DNA of 64,000 nt, from NCBI RefSeq assembly GCF_019457515.1, contig NZ_CP080421.1:2666001-2730000 (forward strand), in the 5' to 3' direction. The notes below the pieces were generated by a model. That model searched no databases, had not been told where the DNA came from, and saw only the letters and a list, made by a program, of their open reading frames with translations. Below, one piece after another: positions 35,962 through 44,138 of this stretch (positions within the stretch are counted from its first letter, which is position 1; every line of letters starts with the position of its first letter). Position numbers and translations under genes: made by a program. Source of the DNA: Shewanella mesophila. Lineage in GTDB: Bacteria > Pseudomonadota > Gammaproteobacteria > Enterobacterales > Shewanellaceae.

Positions 35962-37260
35962 CTATGACTTAGTTCCCCATAGCTGTTCATTGATCTTAGG
36001 TAACTTTTTACGCTTCTTCTTTCCCGAACCTTCTGGCTTAGCCATCGGCTTTTCCATCCGAGAAGCACAATCTTCAGGCGCTTCGTCGTCGGCTTCAAAT
36101 CCAGGGTACTGCTCTCGTTCTAAGCGAAATTTGTTCTTCTTCTCTATAACCGTAAAGTGATGATAATCTTCATGGCTGATCAAAGAGATAGCCTCACCAG
36201 CGACGCCTGCACGACCACTACGCCCGATGCGATGCATATGATCAGCAGGACTTCTAGGTAACTCATAGTTTATGACGACTGGTAACTTGTCGATATCAAT
36301 ACCACGAGCGGCGATATCAGTGGCAATCAAAACCGTTATCTCACCGCGCTTAAACCCATCAAGCAGACGCGTTCTGGTCCCCTGAGCCTTATCGCTGTGA
36401 AATACTTCTGCTGTGATCCCCTGTTTCGCCAACTTTTGAGCCACTCGATTACAGCTATTTTTGGCACTGGCAAAAACGAGCACTTGCTGCCAAGCATTAC
36501 GCTTTATCAGCTCAGCAAGCAATGCCGTTTTACGTTCTCGATTTACCGTAAATACGCGTTGAGTAATTGTTTGTTGCTCATCGTTTTGTAACAGGATCTC
36601 AACGGGCTGATGCAGCAACGCCGTTGTTAATTCACGCACCTCTTCAGGGAAGGTGGCAGAAAAGAGCAAAGTTTGTTTTTTCTCGGGCAATAGTGCCAAG
36701 ATTTGATTCAACTCATCGGTAAAACCAAGATTAAGCATACGATCGGCTTCATCTAACACTAGGGTTTGTAGCTTACTGAGTTTTAACGCATTACTTGAGA
36801 GCAGATCTAATAGTCGTCCAGGTGTAGCCACTAAAACGTCAACACCACCGCGCAGCGCTAACATCTGGGTATTAACCGATACACCACCATATACCGCCAG
36901 TACCTTAGCTTTCGGCGCTAATGTCGCACCATAACTAACAAAACTATCGGCAACTTGCTGCGCCAACTCTCGCGTTGGCACTAACACTAATGCGCTAACA
37001 TAGTTACCGCCAGAAGAACGCTGACCAGTGAGCTGCTGCAGCAAAGGGAGTGCAAAAGCAGCCGTTTTTCCCGATCCGGTATTGGCTCCTGCTAATAGGT
37101 CCCCCCCCGCTAGCACCACGGGGATAGCTTGCTGCTGTACCAGTGTTGGCTGGGTATACCCAAGCTCAACAAGACGAGATTGCAATGCTTCGCAGAGGTT
37201 AAGCTGACTAAAATGGCTCTGGCTTGGCATGTCAACATTGGAAAGGTTTTCTGAGGTCAT
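35962..37260 (-). CDS. DEAD-box RNA helicase (RhlE-like)
   Basis: 432 residues from the ATG at 37260 (the frame opens at 37320; another ATG lies at 37230). All DEAD-box motifs are visible: Q motif near the start, ANTGSGKT, PTRELAQQ, TPGRL, DEADRMLNLGF, SATFP, then ATDIAARGID and HRIGRSGRAG. The basic C-terminal tail (KPEGSGKKKRKKL) is typical for RNA binding. It unwinds RNA in ribosome assembly or mRNA decay; the RhlE-type assignment rests on overall length and motif context. Confidence 0.92.
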   Translation of the reverse strand: MTSENLSNVDMPSQSHFSQLNLCEALQSRLVELGYTQPTLVQQQAIPVVLAGGDLLAGANTGSGKTAAFALPLLQQLTGQRSSGGNYVSALVLVPTRELAQQVADSFVSYGATLAPKAKVLAVYGGVSVNTQMLALRGGVDVLVATPGRLLDLLSSNALKLSKLQTLVLDEADRMLNLGFTDELNQILALLPEKKQTLLFSATFPEEVRELTTALLHQPVEILLQNDEQQTITQRVFTVNRERKTALLAELIKRNAWQQVLVFASAKNSCNRVAQKLAKQGITAEVFHSDKAQGTRTRLLDGFKRGEITVLIATDIAARGIDIDKLPVVINYELPRSPADHMHRIGRSGRAGVAGEAISLISHEDYHHFTVIEKKNKFRLEREQYPGFEADDEAPEDCASRMEKPMAKPEGSGKKKRKKLPKINEQLWGTKS

Positions 37261-37331
37261 AGCTAAAACGGAATACTCGAATTTTATATAGCCCAATATT
37301 GTACTGTAAAAGCATTCCAAAAGCTTACTAT

Positions 37332-37910
37332 TTACCAGTTAGTCGTGCCAGTCTCTAACATGAGTAGCTGCTGTTTAATCCCAAGACCATAAGCGTAACC
37401 GGTTAATTTACCGCTCTTGCCGATGATTCGATGACAGGGGATAATAATTGCGATGTGATTAGCGCCATTAGCACTGCCGACAGCCCTCACCGCTTTGGGA
37501 TTATCGATCAAGTTTGCAATATCACTGTAGCTACAGGATTGACCAAAAGGCTGGGCGAGTAATGCTTGCCAAACCTGATGCTGAAACACAGTGCCAACTG
37601 GCGCTAACGGCACGGTAAAATCGGTGAGTTGTCCTAACAGATACTGCTCGATCTCATTCTTGGCTCTATCTAAATGCGCTTTGGCTAGTAGCTTGTCCGC
37701 ATCAGTAGCCGCAATTAAAGCGATACTCCTTGATGCCCAGCTGTCGGTCTCATTTGGGCTGAAGGTCAAATGAGACAGGCCAAATCGATTCGCAGCGATG
37801 ACAATATTTCCAATTTTGGTCGTTAATTCTTGTCTTACGATTGGCGTAAAGTTAACTTCGCCATCATTTCTCGTCATTGCTCGATAGTTCTTTGCGCAAA
37901 CCAAGGTCAT
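37332..37910 (-). CDS. ogt: Methylated-DNA:protein-cysteine methyltransferase (Ogt)
   Basis: 192 residues from the ATG at 37910, which follows GGAG and overlaps the stop of the Ada-AlkA gene in ATGA. The active site is IIPCHRIIGKSGKLTGYAYG (Cys of PCHR), plus the GQSCSYSDIA DNA-binding HTH. It removes O6-methyl from guanine in a suicide reaction. Translational coupling to the glycosylase gene indicates one alkylation-repair operon. Confidence 0.94.
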   Translation of the reverse strand: MTLVCAKNYRAMTRNDGEVNFTPIVRQELTTKIGNIVIAANRFGLSHLTFSPNETDSWASRSIALIAATDADKLLAKAHLDRAKNEIEQYLLGQLTDFTVPLAPVGTVFQHQVWQALLAQPFGQSCSYSDIANLIDNPKAVRAVGSANGANHIAIIIPCHRIIGKSGKLTGYAYGLGIKQQLLMLETGTTNW

Positions 37911-39406
37911 TGTTGACTCCATAATTGAAAGGTTAAATAACTTCCCCAAGGTGAAATTTGGCCGCCCAAATACTCACTCATGGCTAAATAATGCTTCAGT
38001 TTTTCACTTTTAGAAGCTGTTACATCGAGAGAGTTAACTTGTCCAGTGGTCGATAAAGCGCCAAGCAACTGATTTCTAACAACGAGATCACTGGCTAACA
38101 AGATATTAGGCAAACTTAAGCCCCTTAGGCGCACATAATCTACCGTCCAGGGACCAATTCCCTTAATTGACAGCCATTCCTCAATCGAGGCTTGGGGGTT
38201 ATCACGAATAAATCTTGCTAATGCGCATAACGCCTCCTTTCTAGCACCAGGCATTCGGAGACACTCAAGCGATGCGCCAGCAATCGCTTCTGCACTAGGA
38301 AATAATCTCACTTCATGACCCTCAAGCATCACTGTCTCACCATAATGATCAACTAATGCCTGTAACAGTTTTACCGATTGCGCGACGCTGACTTGTTGAC
38401 CGAGAACCGCCCTACATGCCGCCTCAAATGGTGACCACACGCCGGGGATTCGAATACCGCTATTGATCTTGGGTAGATAATCCCCCAAGGCTAGGAGTCG
38501 GTTCTCCACTTCAATCAGATCGGCATCTAAATCCAGTATCCGCCGAATATTGGTGACCACAGCATTGAGATGAACAAGATCATCGGTGCAGTTCATCACA
38601 ATCTTAACCTTGAAACAGCAGGACACTTCACAATGGGTCGCCTCGAAGTATCCGTGGACGCCATCGATTTGAAAACTGCGACCATAGTGATCCTCACCAG
38701 TCCACTCCATCCCGTCTACTGCCCGAAGGCGATAAAATTCTCGTTGATGTTGCCAATTAAAGGGCGGGCGATAAAAAAGTCGCAAATGAAGGCTCGTCGA
38801 ATCTCCCCCTAATCGAGTTGGGGCATGATCACTTTTGCGTATCGCGCTGGGCGTCAGCTGTAACTGTTGCCGAAATAACTCGTTGAAACGCCGAACACTG
38901 TTAAAACCTGCCGCAAAAGCAACATCGGTGATCGGCAGGGCTGTTTCATGCAGTAACTGCTTGGCAAACATTAACTGTTGATACTGTGCATATTGTTTTG
39001 GCGATACCCCTAAATGCTGATGAAACAGAGAACGAAGATGTCGGCTAGTGATCCCCAATTTATCGGCGAGCGCTGTTATTGATATAGCATCTGGACCCGA
39101 TAAGATCCCGTTGTTGATTAATGCGACAGCGCGATTTACCGTGGTTTGTGTCCCCATCCATGGATTGGACAGAGGTGCGCTATCGGGCCGACATCGCAAA
39201 CAAGGTCTTAATCCTTTGTTAGCGGCGGCTAAAGCGGTATCAAAATAACCGACATTAGCCTCTTTCGCCGCTACTGCCGGACAAATGGGCCTGCAATAGA
39301 TCCCAGTAGAGAAGACGCCAACGAAAAAAAGACCATCGAAACGTGAGTCTCGCGATAATCTTGCACGGCGAAAACTCTCTGTTGTAAATCGGTTGTCGCA
39401 ATTCAT
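37907..39406 (-). CDS. alkA: Ada-type regulator fused to AlkA 3-methyladenine glycosylase
   Basis: 499 residues from the ATG at 39406. Domains in order: Ada metal-binding methyl-phosphotriester domain with the four Cys (IYCRPICP and RPCLRCRPD), AraC-type HTH pair (ADKLGITSRHLRSLF and DVAFAAGFNSVRRFNELF), AlkA N-terminal domain, and HhH-GPD glycosylase (GIGPWTVDYVRLRGL, catalytic Asp in LLASDLVVRNQ). The protein senses methylated DNA phosphate, activates transcription and excises alkylated bases. E. coli keeps these as separate Ada and AlkA; the fusion is known in other bacteria. Confidence 0.93.
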   Translation of the reverse strand: MNCDNRFTTESFRRARLSRDSRFDGLFFVGVFSTGIYCRPICPAVAAKEANVGYFDTALAAANKGLRPCLRCRPDSAPLSNPWMGTQTTVNRAVALINNGILSGPDAISITALADKLGITSRHLRSLFHQHLGVSPKQYAQYQQLMFAKQLLHETALPITDVAFAAGFNSVRRFNELFRQQLQLTPSAIRKSDHAPTRLGGDSTSLHLRLFYRPPFNWQHQREFYRLRAVDGMEWTGEDHYGRSFQIDGVHGYFEATHCEVSCCFKVKIVMNCTDDLVHLNAVVTNIRRILDLDADLIEVENRLLALGDYLPKINSGIRIPGVWSPFEAACRAVLGQQVSVAQSVKLLQALVDHYGETVMLEGHEVRLFPSAEAIAGASLECLRMPGARKEALCALARFIRDNPQASIEEWLSIKGIGPWTVDYVRLRGLSLPNILLASDLVVRNQLLGALSTTGQVNSLDVTASKSEKLKHYLAMSEYLGGQISPWGSYLTFQLWSQQ

Positions 39407-39683
39407 TTGGGGCACTCGCTCCAAGGGCTATTCCATCGGGTTGAGCCAACTCTAATCCAAGCGGTCTGATGATACTAGCGGAAAACGGAACTCAACCAAA
39501 TATGCCCAGCCCCAAACAGATCATTAGCGTACGAACGCCCCCATCTGTCAATTCCCCTTTCCAACAAGGGTTCTTTCAATAGTTTGGCTTTAGTTCAAGC
39601 TTGATAGACATTAATCATTAAGCTTCTGGTAATATGTGACATTCACAAAACTTATCCCTAGCTCTCAGTCTAAAAGGACATTA

Positions 39684-41513
39684 ATGTTTAAGCTATTTGA
39701 ATCATGGGTTGATGCACTGCCCGATGACGAGCCAATTCAGCCCCCTAAAGGGATCTACGCCTTTTGCAGGCATTACACCAAAGGTTTCGAAATCCCTCTG
39801 GTGATCATGTCAATTTTGACTGCAGCGTTGGCAATATTAGAAGTATCACTGTTTGCTTTTATGGGCGATCTAGTCGATCTGCTTGCTAGTCATACCCCTG
39901 AAACCCTGTTCGCCGAGCAAGGTGACAAGTTACTGACGATGGCTTTGTTGGTATTGGTTGTTATTCCCACATTAGTGCTGCTGCATGCCTTAGTGGTGTA
40001 TCAAGGGCTATTGGGCAACTATCCCATGTCGATTCGTTGGCTAGCACATAGATACCTACTCAAACAAAGTGTCTCTTTTTATCAAAATGATTTTGCTGGA
40101 CGCATAGCGACAAAAGTGATGCAAACCTCACTCGCAGTGCGTGAAACAGTGACTAAGCTGCTTGATGTCTTGGTCTATATTCTTGTTTATTTCCTATCCA
40201 TGTTAGTGATCATCGCAGATGCTGATTTTAGATTAATGCTCCCCATGCTGATCTGGCTTGGCTTATACGCAGGTTTGCAGATCTATTTTTTACCCAAGCT
40301 CAAAAAGGTTTCTACAGAACAAGCCGATGCGCGCTCATCTATGACAGGGCGTATTGTCGATAGCTACACCAACATTGCTACGGTGAAATTGTTTTCTCAC
40401 ACCCAGAAAGAGGCCCAGTACGCCAAGGAGAGCATGACAGGATTCCTCGATACCGTCTATCGTCAGATGCGTCTGGTCACAGGGATAAACGTCAGCGTTC
40501 AAGTGATTAACTACCTGCTGGCCTTTACCATTGCTGCGGTCTCTATTTGGCTGTGGCGTGACAGTGCTATCACCATAGGTGCCATCGCCGTTGCGGTCAG
40601 CCTCTCTCTCAGGCTCAACGGTATGTCCCAATGGATCATGTGGGAGATAAGCTCACTGTTCGAAAATATTGGCACCGTGGCTGATGGCATGAACACACTC
40701 TCAAAGCCGACCACGATTCAAGATAGCGACAAAGCGACCACCTTAGAGGTTAGTGAAGGTAGAATTGACTTCGATGGGGTTAGTTTTCATTACGGTGAAG
40801 ACACTGGCGTGATTGAAGCGCTTAATCTGAATATCAAAGCTGGCGAAAAAGTAGGCCTTGTTGGTCGCTCTGGTGCGGGGAAATCAACATTAGTTAACCT
40901 GTTAATGCGTTTTTACGACGTAGAGAAAGGCTCGGTGGCTATCGATGGTCAAGATATCAGAGAGGTCACCCAAGACTCTCTTCGTTCCTGTATAGGTATG
41001 GTAACCCAAGATACCTCACTCCTGCACCGCTCGATCCGCGACAATATACGTTACGGTAAGCCTGATGCGACAGAGCAGGAATTAGAGAATGCAATTAAAC
41101 AAGCCCAAGCCTTTGACTTTATTCAAGCCTTAAGCGATCCAGAAGGAAATCACGGCTTAGATGCTCAAGTGGGTGAGCGCGGTGTTAAGCTCTCTGGTGG
41201 TCAACGTCAACGTATCGCTATTGCAAGGGTATTGCTGAAAAACGCACCGATTTTATTGCTTGATGAAGCCACATCGGCATTAGACTCTGAGATTGAAGCC
41301 GCAATCCAGGAGAGTTTGTATCAATTGATGGCAGGTAAAACCGTGATTGCGATTGCCCATCGCCTCTCCACTATCGCAGCGATGGACAGATTGATCGTAT
41401 TGGATCAGGGAAAAATTGTGGAGCAAGGATCCCACAAAGAGTTGATTGCACAAGGTGGCATATACGCGCAGCTTTGGGCTCATCAAACTGGCGGTTTCTT
41501 AGGTATCGATTAG
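39684..41513 (+). CDS. ABC exporter, fused permease and ATPase
   Basis: 609 residues from the ATG at 39684 (AAAGGA upstream). Six membrane helices in residues 40-330, then an ATP-binding domain with Walker A GRSGAGKST, Q-loop, signature LSGGQRQRIAIA and Walker B ILLLDEATSALDS. Half-transporter of the MsbA/lipid or drug export type, working as a homodimer. Substrate cannot be read from sequence. Divergent to the alkylation-repair operon, with 277 bp between. Confidence 0.93.
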   Translation: MFKLFESWVDALPDDEPIQPPKGIYAFCRHYTKGFEIPLVIMSILTAALAILEVSLFAFMGDLVDLLASHTPETLFAEQGDKLLTMALLVLVVIPTLVLLHALVVYQGLLGNYPMSIRWLAHRYLLKQSVSFYQNDFAGRIATKVMQTSLAVRETVTKLLDVLVYILVYFLSMLVIIADADFRLMLPMLIWLGLYAGLQIYFLPKLKKVSTEQADARSSMTGRIVDSYTNIATVKLFSHTQKEAQYAKESMTGFLDTVYRQMRLVTGINVSVQVINYLLAFTIAAVSIWLWRDSAITIGAIAVAVSLSLRLNGMSQWIMWEISSLFENIGTVADGMNTLSKPTTIQDSDKATTLEVSEGRIDFDGVSFHYGEDTGVIEALNLNIKAGEKVGLVGRSGAGKSTLVNLLMRFYDVEKGSVAIDGQDIREVTQDSLRSCIGMVTQDTSLLHRSIRDNIRYGKPDATEQELENAIKQAQAFDFIQALSDPEGNHGLDAQVGERGVKLSGGQRQRIAIARVLLKNAPILLLDEATSALDSEIEAAIQESLYQLMAGKTVIAIAHRLSTIAAMDRLIVLDQGKIVEQGSHKELIAQGGIYAQLWAHQTGGFLGID

Positions 41514-41533
41514 ATCTCGCCCCCCCATTGCTT

Positions 41534-41564
41534 CCCTCTAAGATCAAAGAGAGGTCTTAGAGGG
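41534..41564. terminator. Hairpin between the ABC exporter and cytochrome P460 genes
   Basis: CCCTCTAAGA / TCTTAGAGGG, a perfect 10-bp stem with an 11-nt loop, placed between two convergent genes. It lacks a good T run on either strand, so it may be a shared weak terminator or mRNA 3' end protector. Confidence 0.6.
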
Positions 41565-41570
41565 ATATGA

Positions 41571-42074
41571 CTATTTCGACGCTGGAAACTGAGCGGCCTC
41601 GGTAAACACCCAATCATGCTCTTTAACCGGAGTGTGACAAGAAATACAAACTTGCATTCCCCCAGCAAAAGGCATTTGCTGCATACCAACCCACCTTGCC
41701 CAGCCCCATCCATAAGTCTCTGAATATTTTTTAGAATCCTTAAACATAAACTCAGCATGGACAAACTCTTTCGGTCCAACAGCCGTTGGCCAGCTCCCCA
41801 ACTGTGTCTCCTTCCACACCACCTTGCCAATAATACTACCGTCAGGCCATGGATTTATATGACCATTTCTAGCAGCTTCTACCGCAATGCTATTGCCTAA
41901 AATCGCCCTAACCGTCTTATTATCTGTGCGATGCGAAACCGCTATAGACGACCAATTTTGCCACCCTGCTGGATAAGCAATCCCATGAGAATCTGATGGT
42001 AGCTCATCTTGGGCACACACAAAGAACCCGATAAATGCCATGGATAAACACATAATTAAAATTCTAATATTCAC
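41571..42074 (-). CDS. Cytochrome P460 family protein
   Basis: 167 residues with a signal peptide (MCLSMAFIGFFVCAQ). It carries one c-type heme motif CISCH (143-147) near the C-terminus, and the GIAYPAGWQNWSSIAVSHRTDNKTVR start of the P460 fold. Known P460 proteins oxidise hydroxylamine or bind NO; here a periplasmic electron-transfer or NO-related role is inferred. The start is a GTG with GAGG seven bases upstream. No cytochrome partners nearby. Confidence 0.9.
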   Translation of the reverse strand: MNIRILIMCLSMAFIGFFVCAQDELPSDSHGIAYPAGWQNWSSIAVSHRTDNKTVRAILGNSIAVEAARNGHINPWPDGSIIGKVVWKETQLGSWPTAVGPKEFVHAEFMFKDSKKYSETYGWGWARWVGMQQMPFAGGMQVCISCHTPVKEHDWVFTEAAQFPASK

Positions 42075-42251
42075 TTTATATCCTCTTTGTCTGCTGCTTT
42101 AAGGCAGAAATGACAAATCATTCACCCAATTAGTCATCAAATTGTAGACTCAGTTACCTCTGGCTGCACAAGCGAGCTAATAGCAATTGCTATTTCACCA
42201 ATGTAAGGACCAAACTTTTCTGCTTCTTCAAGCAACTAAAAAATATGCTTG

Positions 42252-42486
42252 ATACCAATCAATATAGGAAAATGAACGATTCACGATGTTTTCGGCAACG
42301 AATTCGAGGCGAGTCCCGACTTCATGGATTTAGGATGATTTAGGAATTAGGATGATTTAGGAATTAGGAATTAGGATAACGTATGGAGGTGTTATTAAGG
42401 GTGCCAGAGCCGAGGATAAATTAAGGGCATTCCCCCTGAAAGGCTACGCTCTCGCTGACCGATCGGCTCTTTATACTGATTGGCAT
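42252..42486. mobile_element. Second MITE-like element
   Basis: Ends ATACCAATCAATATA and its inverted counterpart (ATACTGATTGGCAT) match those of the element at 21040-21398, as does the core from TAACGTATGGAG onward. Inside, a 17-bp direct repeat (42332-42348, 42349-42365) plus a 7-bp partial copy lies before the core. No ORF. It sits between the P460 gene and the tRNA array. Confidence 0.6.
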
Positions 42487-42514
42487 AACGAGCGGAAAGT
42501 AAATTTTAGATAAA

Positions 42515-42538
42515 AAAAACCACCTTGCGGTGGTTTTT
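42515..42538 (-). terminator. Terminator of the tRNA-Ala/Glu operon
   Basis: AAAAACCACC / GGTGGTTTTT stem of 10 bp with a 4-nt loop; T runs on both strands. It lies 21 bp after the last tRNA (minus strand). Confidence 0.9.
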
Positions 42539-42559
42539 ATGCGTACTTAAACGCTTATA

Positions 42560-42635
42560 TGGTGGAGCCTAGCGGGATCGAACCGCTGACCTCAACACTG
42601 CCAGTGTTGCGCTCTCCCAGCTGAGCTAAGGCCCC
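42560..42635 (-). tRNA. tRNA-Ala (GGC)
   Basis: 76 nt with encoded CCA. Anticodon loop CTGGCAG (GGC at 34-36), acceptor GGGGCCT/AGGCTCC, T loop GGTTCGATCCC. It is the 3'-most gene of the minus-strand array and identical in sequence to the copy at 43959. Confidence 0.97.
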
Positions 42636-42700
42636 AATTTCATGTAGCAATAAAGATATCACAGTCGATATCGTAAAGCAGATAACACAAAATTAAAATG

Positions 42701-42776
42701 TGGTATCCCATAGGGGATTCGAACCCCTGTTACCGCCGTGAAAGGGCGGTGTCCTAGGCCTCTAGACGAATGGGAC
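42701..42776 (-). tRNA. tRNA-Glu (TTC), copy 1
   Basis: 76 nt, anticodon loop CTTTCAC (TTC), encoded CCA. Identical to the six copies upstream; the sequence on its 3' side (after it in transcription) is unique, which marks the array border. Confidence 0.97.
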
Positions 42777-42882
42777 ACTTTTGATACGTTATACTCTGTA
42801 TCGAGTGAATACTCATCGATGCCTGTAGGCTAAACATCAATGCTAGCGAATCGTTAACTTTACAGTCAACCACTCAAAAAAG

Positions 42883-42958
42883 TGGTATCCCATAGGGGAT
42901 TCGAACCCCTGTTACCGCCGTGAAAGGGCGGTGTCCTAGGCCTCTAGACGAATGGGAC
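42883..42958 (-). tRNA. tRNA-Glu (TTC), copy 2
   Basis: Identical 76-nt gene, 182 bp from copy 1; 106-bp spacer identical to the other spacers of the array. Confidence 0.97.
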
Positions 42959-43064
42959 ACTTTTGATACGTTATACTCTGTATCGAGTGAATACTCATCG
43001 ATGCCTGTAGGCTAAACATCAATGCTAGCGAATCGTTAACTTTACAGTCAACCACTCAAAAAAG

Positions 43065-43140
43065 TGGTATCCCATAGGGGATTCGAACCCCTGTTACCGC
43101 CGTGAAAGGGCGGTGTCCTAGGCCTCTAGACGAATGGGAC
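43065..43140 (-). tRNA. tRNA-Glu (TTC), copy 3
   Basis: Identical gene and spacer, 182-bp period. Confidence 0.97.
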
Positions 43141-43246
43141 ACTTTTGATACGTTATACTCTGTATCGAGTGAATACTCATCGATGCCTGTAGGCTAAACA
43201 TCAATGCTAGCGAATCGTTAACTTTACAGTCAACCACTCAAAAAAG

Positions 43247-43322
43247 TGGTATCCCATAGGGGATTCGAACCCCTGTTACCGCCGTGAAAGGGCGGTGTCC
43301 TAGGCCTCTAGACGAATGGGAC
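43247..43322 (-). tRNA. tRNA-Glu (TTC), copy 4
   Basis: Identical gene and spacer, 182-bp period. Confidence 0.97.
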
Positions 43323-43428
43323 ACTTTTGATACGTTATACTCTGTATCGAGTGAATACTCATCGATGCCTGTAGGCTAAACATCAATGCTAGCGAATCGT
43401 TAACTTTACAGTCAACCACTCAAAAAAG

Positions 43429-43504
43429 TGGTATCCCATAGGGGATTCGAACCCCTGTTACCGCCGTGAAAGGGCGGTGTCCTAGGCCTCTAGACGAATG
43501 GGAC
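43429..43504 (-). tRNA. tRNA-Glu (TTC), copy 5
   Basis: Identical gene and spacer, 182-bp period. Confidence 0.97.
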
Positions 43505-43610
43505 ACTTTTGATACGTTATACTCTGTATCGAGTGAATACTCATCGATGCCTGTAGGCTAAACATCAATGCTAGCGAATCGTTAACTTTACAGTCAACCA
43601 CTCAAAAAAG

Positions 43611-43686
43611 TGGTATCCCATAGGGGATTCGAACCCCTGTTACCGCCGTGAAAGGGCGGTGTCCTAGGCCTCTAGACGAATGGGAC
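43611..43686 (-). tRNA. tRNA-Glu (TTC), copy 6
   Basis: Identical gene and spacer, 182-bp period. Confidence 0.97.
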
Positions 43687-43792
43687 ACTTTTGATACGTT
43701 ATACTCTGTATCGAGTGAATACTCATCGATGCCTGTAGGCTAAACATCAATGCTAGCGAATCGTTAACTTTACAGTCAACCACTCAAAAAAG

Positions 43793-43868
43793 TGGTATCC
43801 CATAGGGGATTCGAACCCCTGTTACCGCCGTGAAAGGGCGGTGTCCTAGGCCTCTAGACGAATGGGAC
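43793..43868 (-). tRNA. tRNA-Glu (TTC), copy 7
   Basis: Identical gene. Its upstream flank keeps only the first 38 bp of the spacer and then diverges, so this is the other border of the array. Confidence 0.97.
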
Positions 43869-43958
43869 ACTTTTGATACGTTATACTCTGTATCGAGTGA
43901 ATACTCGTTAAAGCCAGTAGGCTATCGCTTCAACGCTTAAACGCTTAAACAAATTAGA

Positions 43959-44034
43959 TGGTGGAGCCTAGCGGGATCGAACCGCTGACCTCAACACTGC
44001 CAGTGTTGCGCTCTCCCAGCTGAGCTAAGGCCCC
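43959..44034 (-). tRNA. tRNA-Ala (GGC), promoter-proximal copy
   Basis: Identical to the copy at 42560; first gene of the minus-strand operon, 68 bp downstream of the -10 box. Confidence 0.97.
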
Positions 44035-44101
44035 TAACCTAACTTGTTGCTTTTGAGTGTACCGCAAGCATTTGCTACGCTGTGTCTCAACTGCGAGGCG
44101 C

Positions 44102-44130
44102 ATTCTATGCAGCACACCCAAAAGTGTCAA
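44102..44130 (-). promoter_or_regulatory. Sigma-70 promoter of the tRNA-Ala/Glu operon
   Basis: Minus strand: TTGACA (44125-44130), exactly 17 bp, TAGAAT (44102-44107), then a GC-rich GCGCC discriminator as in stringently controlled stable RNA promoters. The -35 box is 8 bp after the gltX stop codon. Confidence 0.88.
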
Positions 44131-44138
44131 CTCGTTTT

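Larger units (their letters stand above)
42701..43906 (-). repeat. Tandem array: 182-bp unit (tRNA-Glu plus spacer)
   Basis: Six 182-bp units, plus a seventh gene with 38 bp of spacer, appear identical base for base. Each unit is one tRNA-Glu and a 106-bp spacer that contains a GATAC/GTATC inverted repeat close to the tRNA 5' end, perhaps a processing signal. Recent tandem duplication and ongoing gene conversion are the likely cause. Confidence 0.93.

Noticed and set aside
42701-43868. Regularly spaced direct repeats that could suggest a CRISPR array
   Set aside because: The repeats are 76-nt tRNA-Glu genes and the spacers are identical to each other, the opposite of CRISPR.
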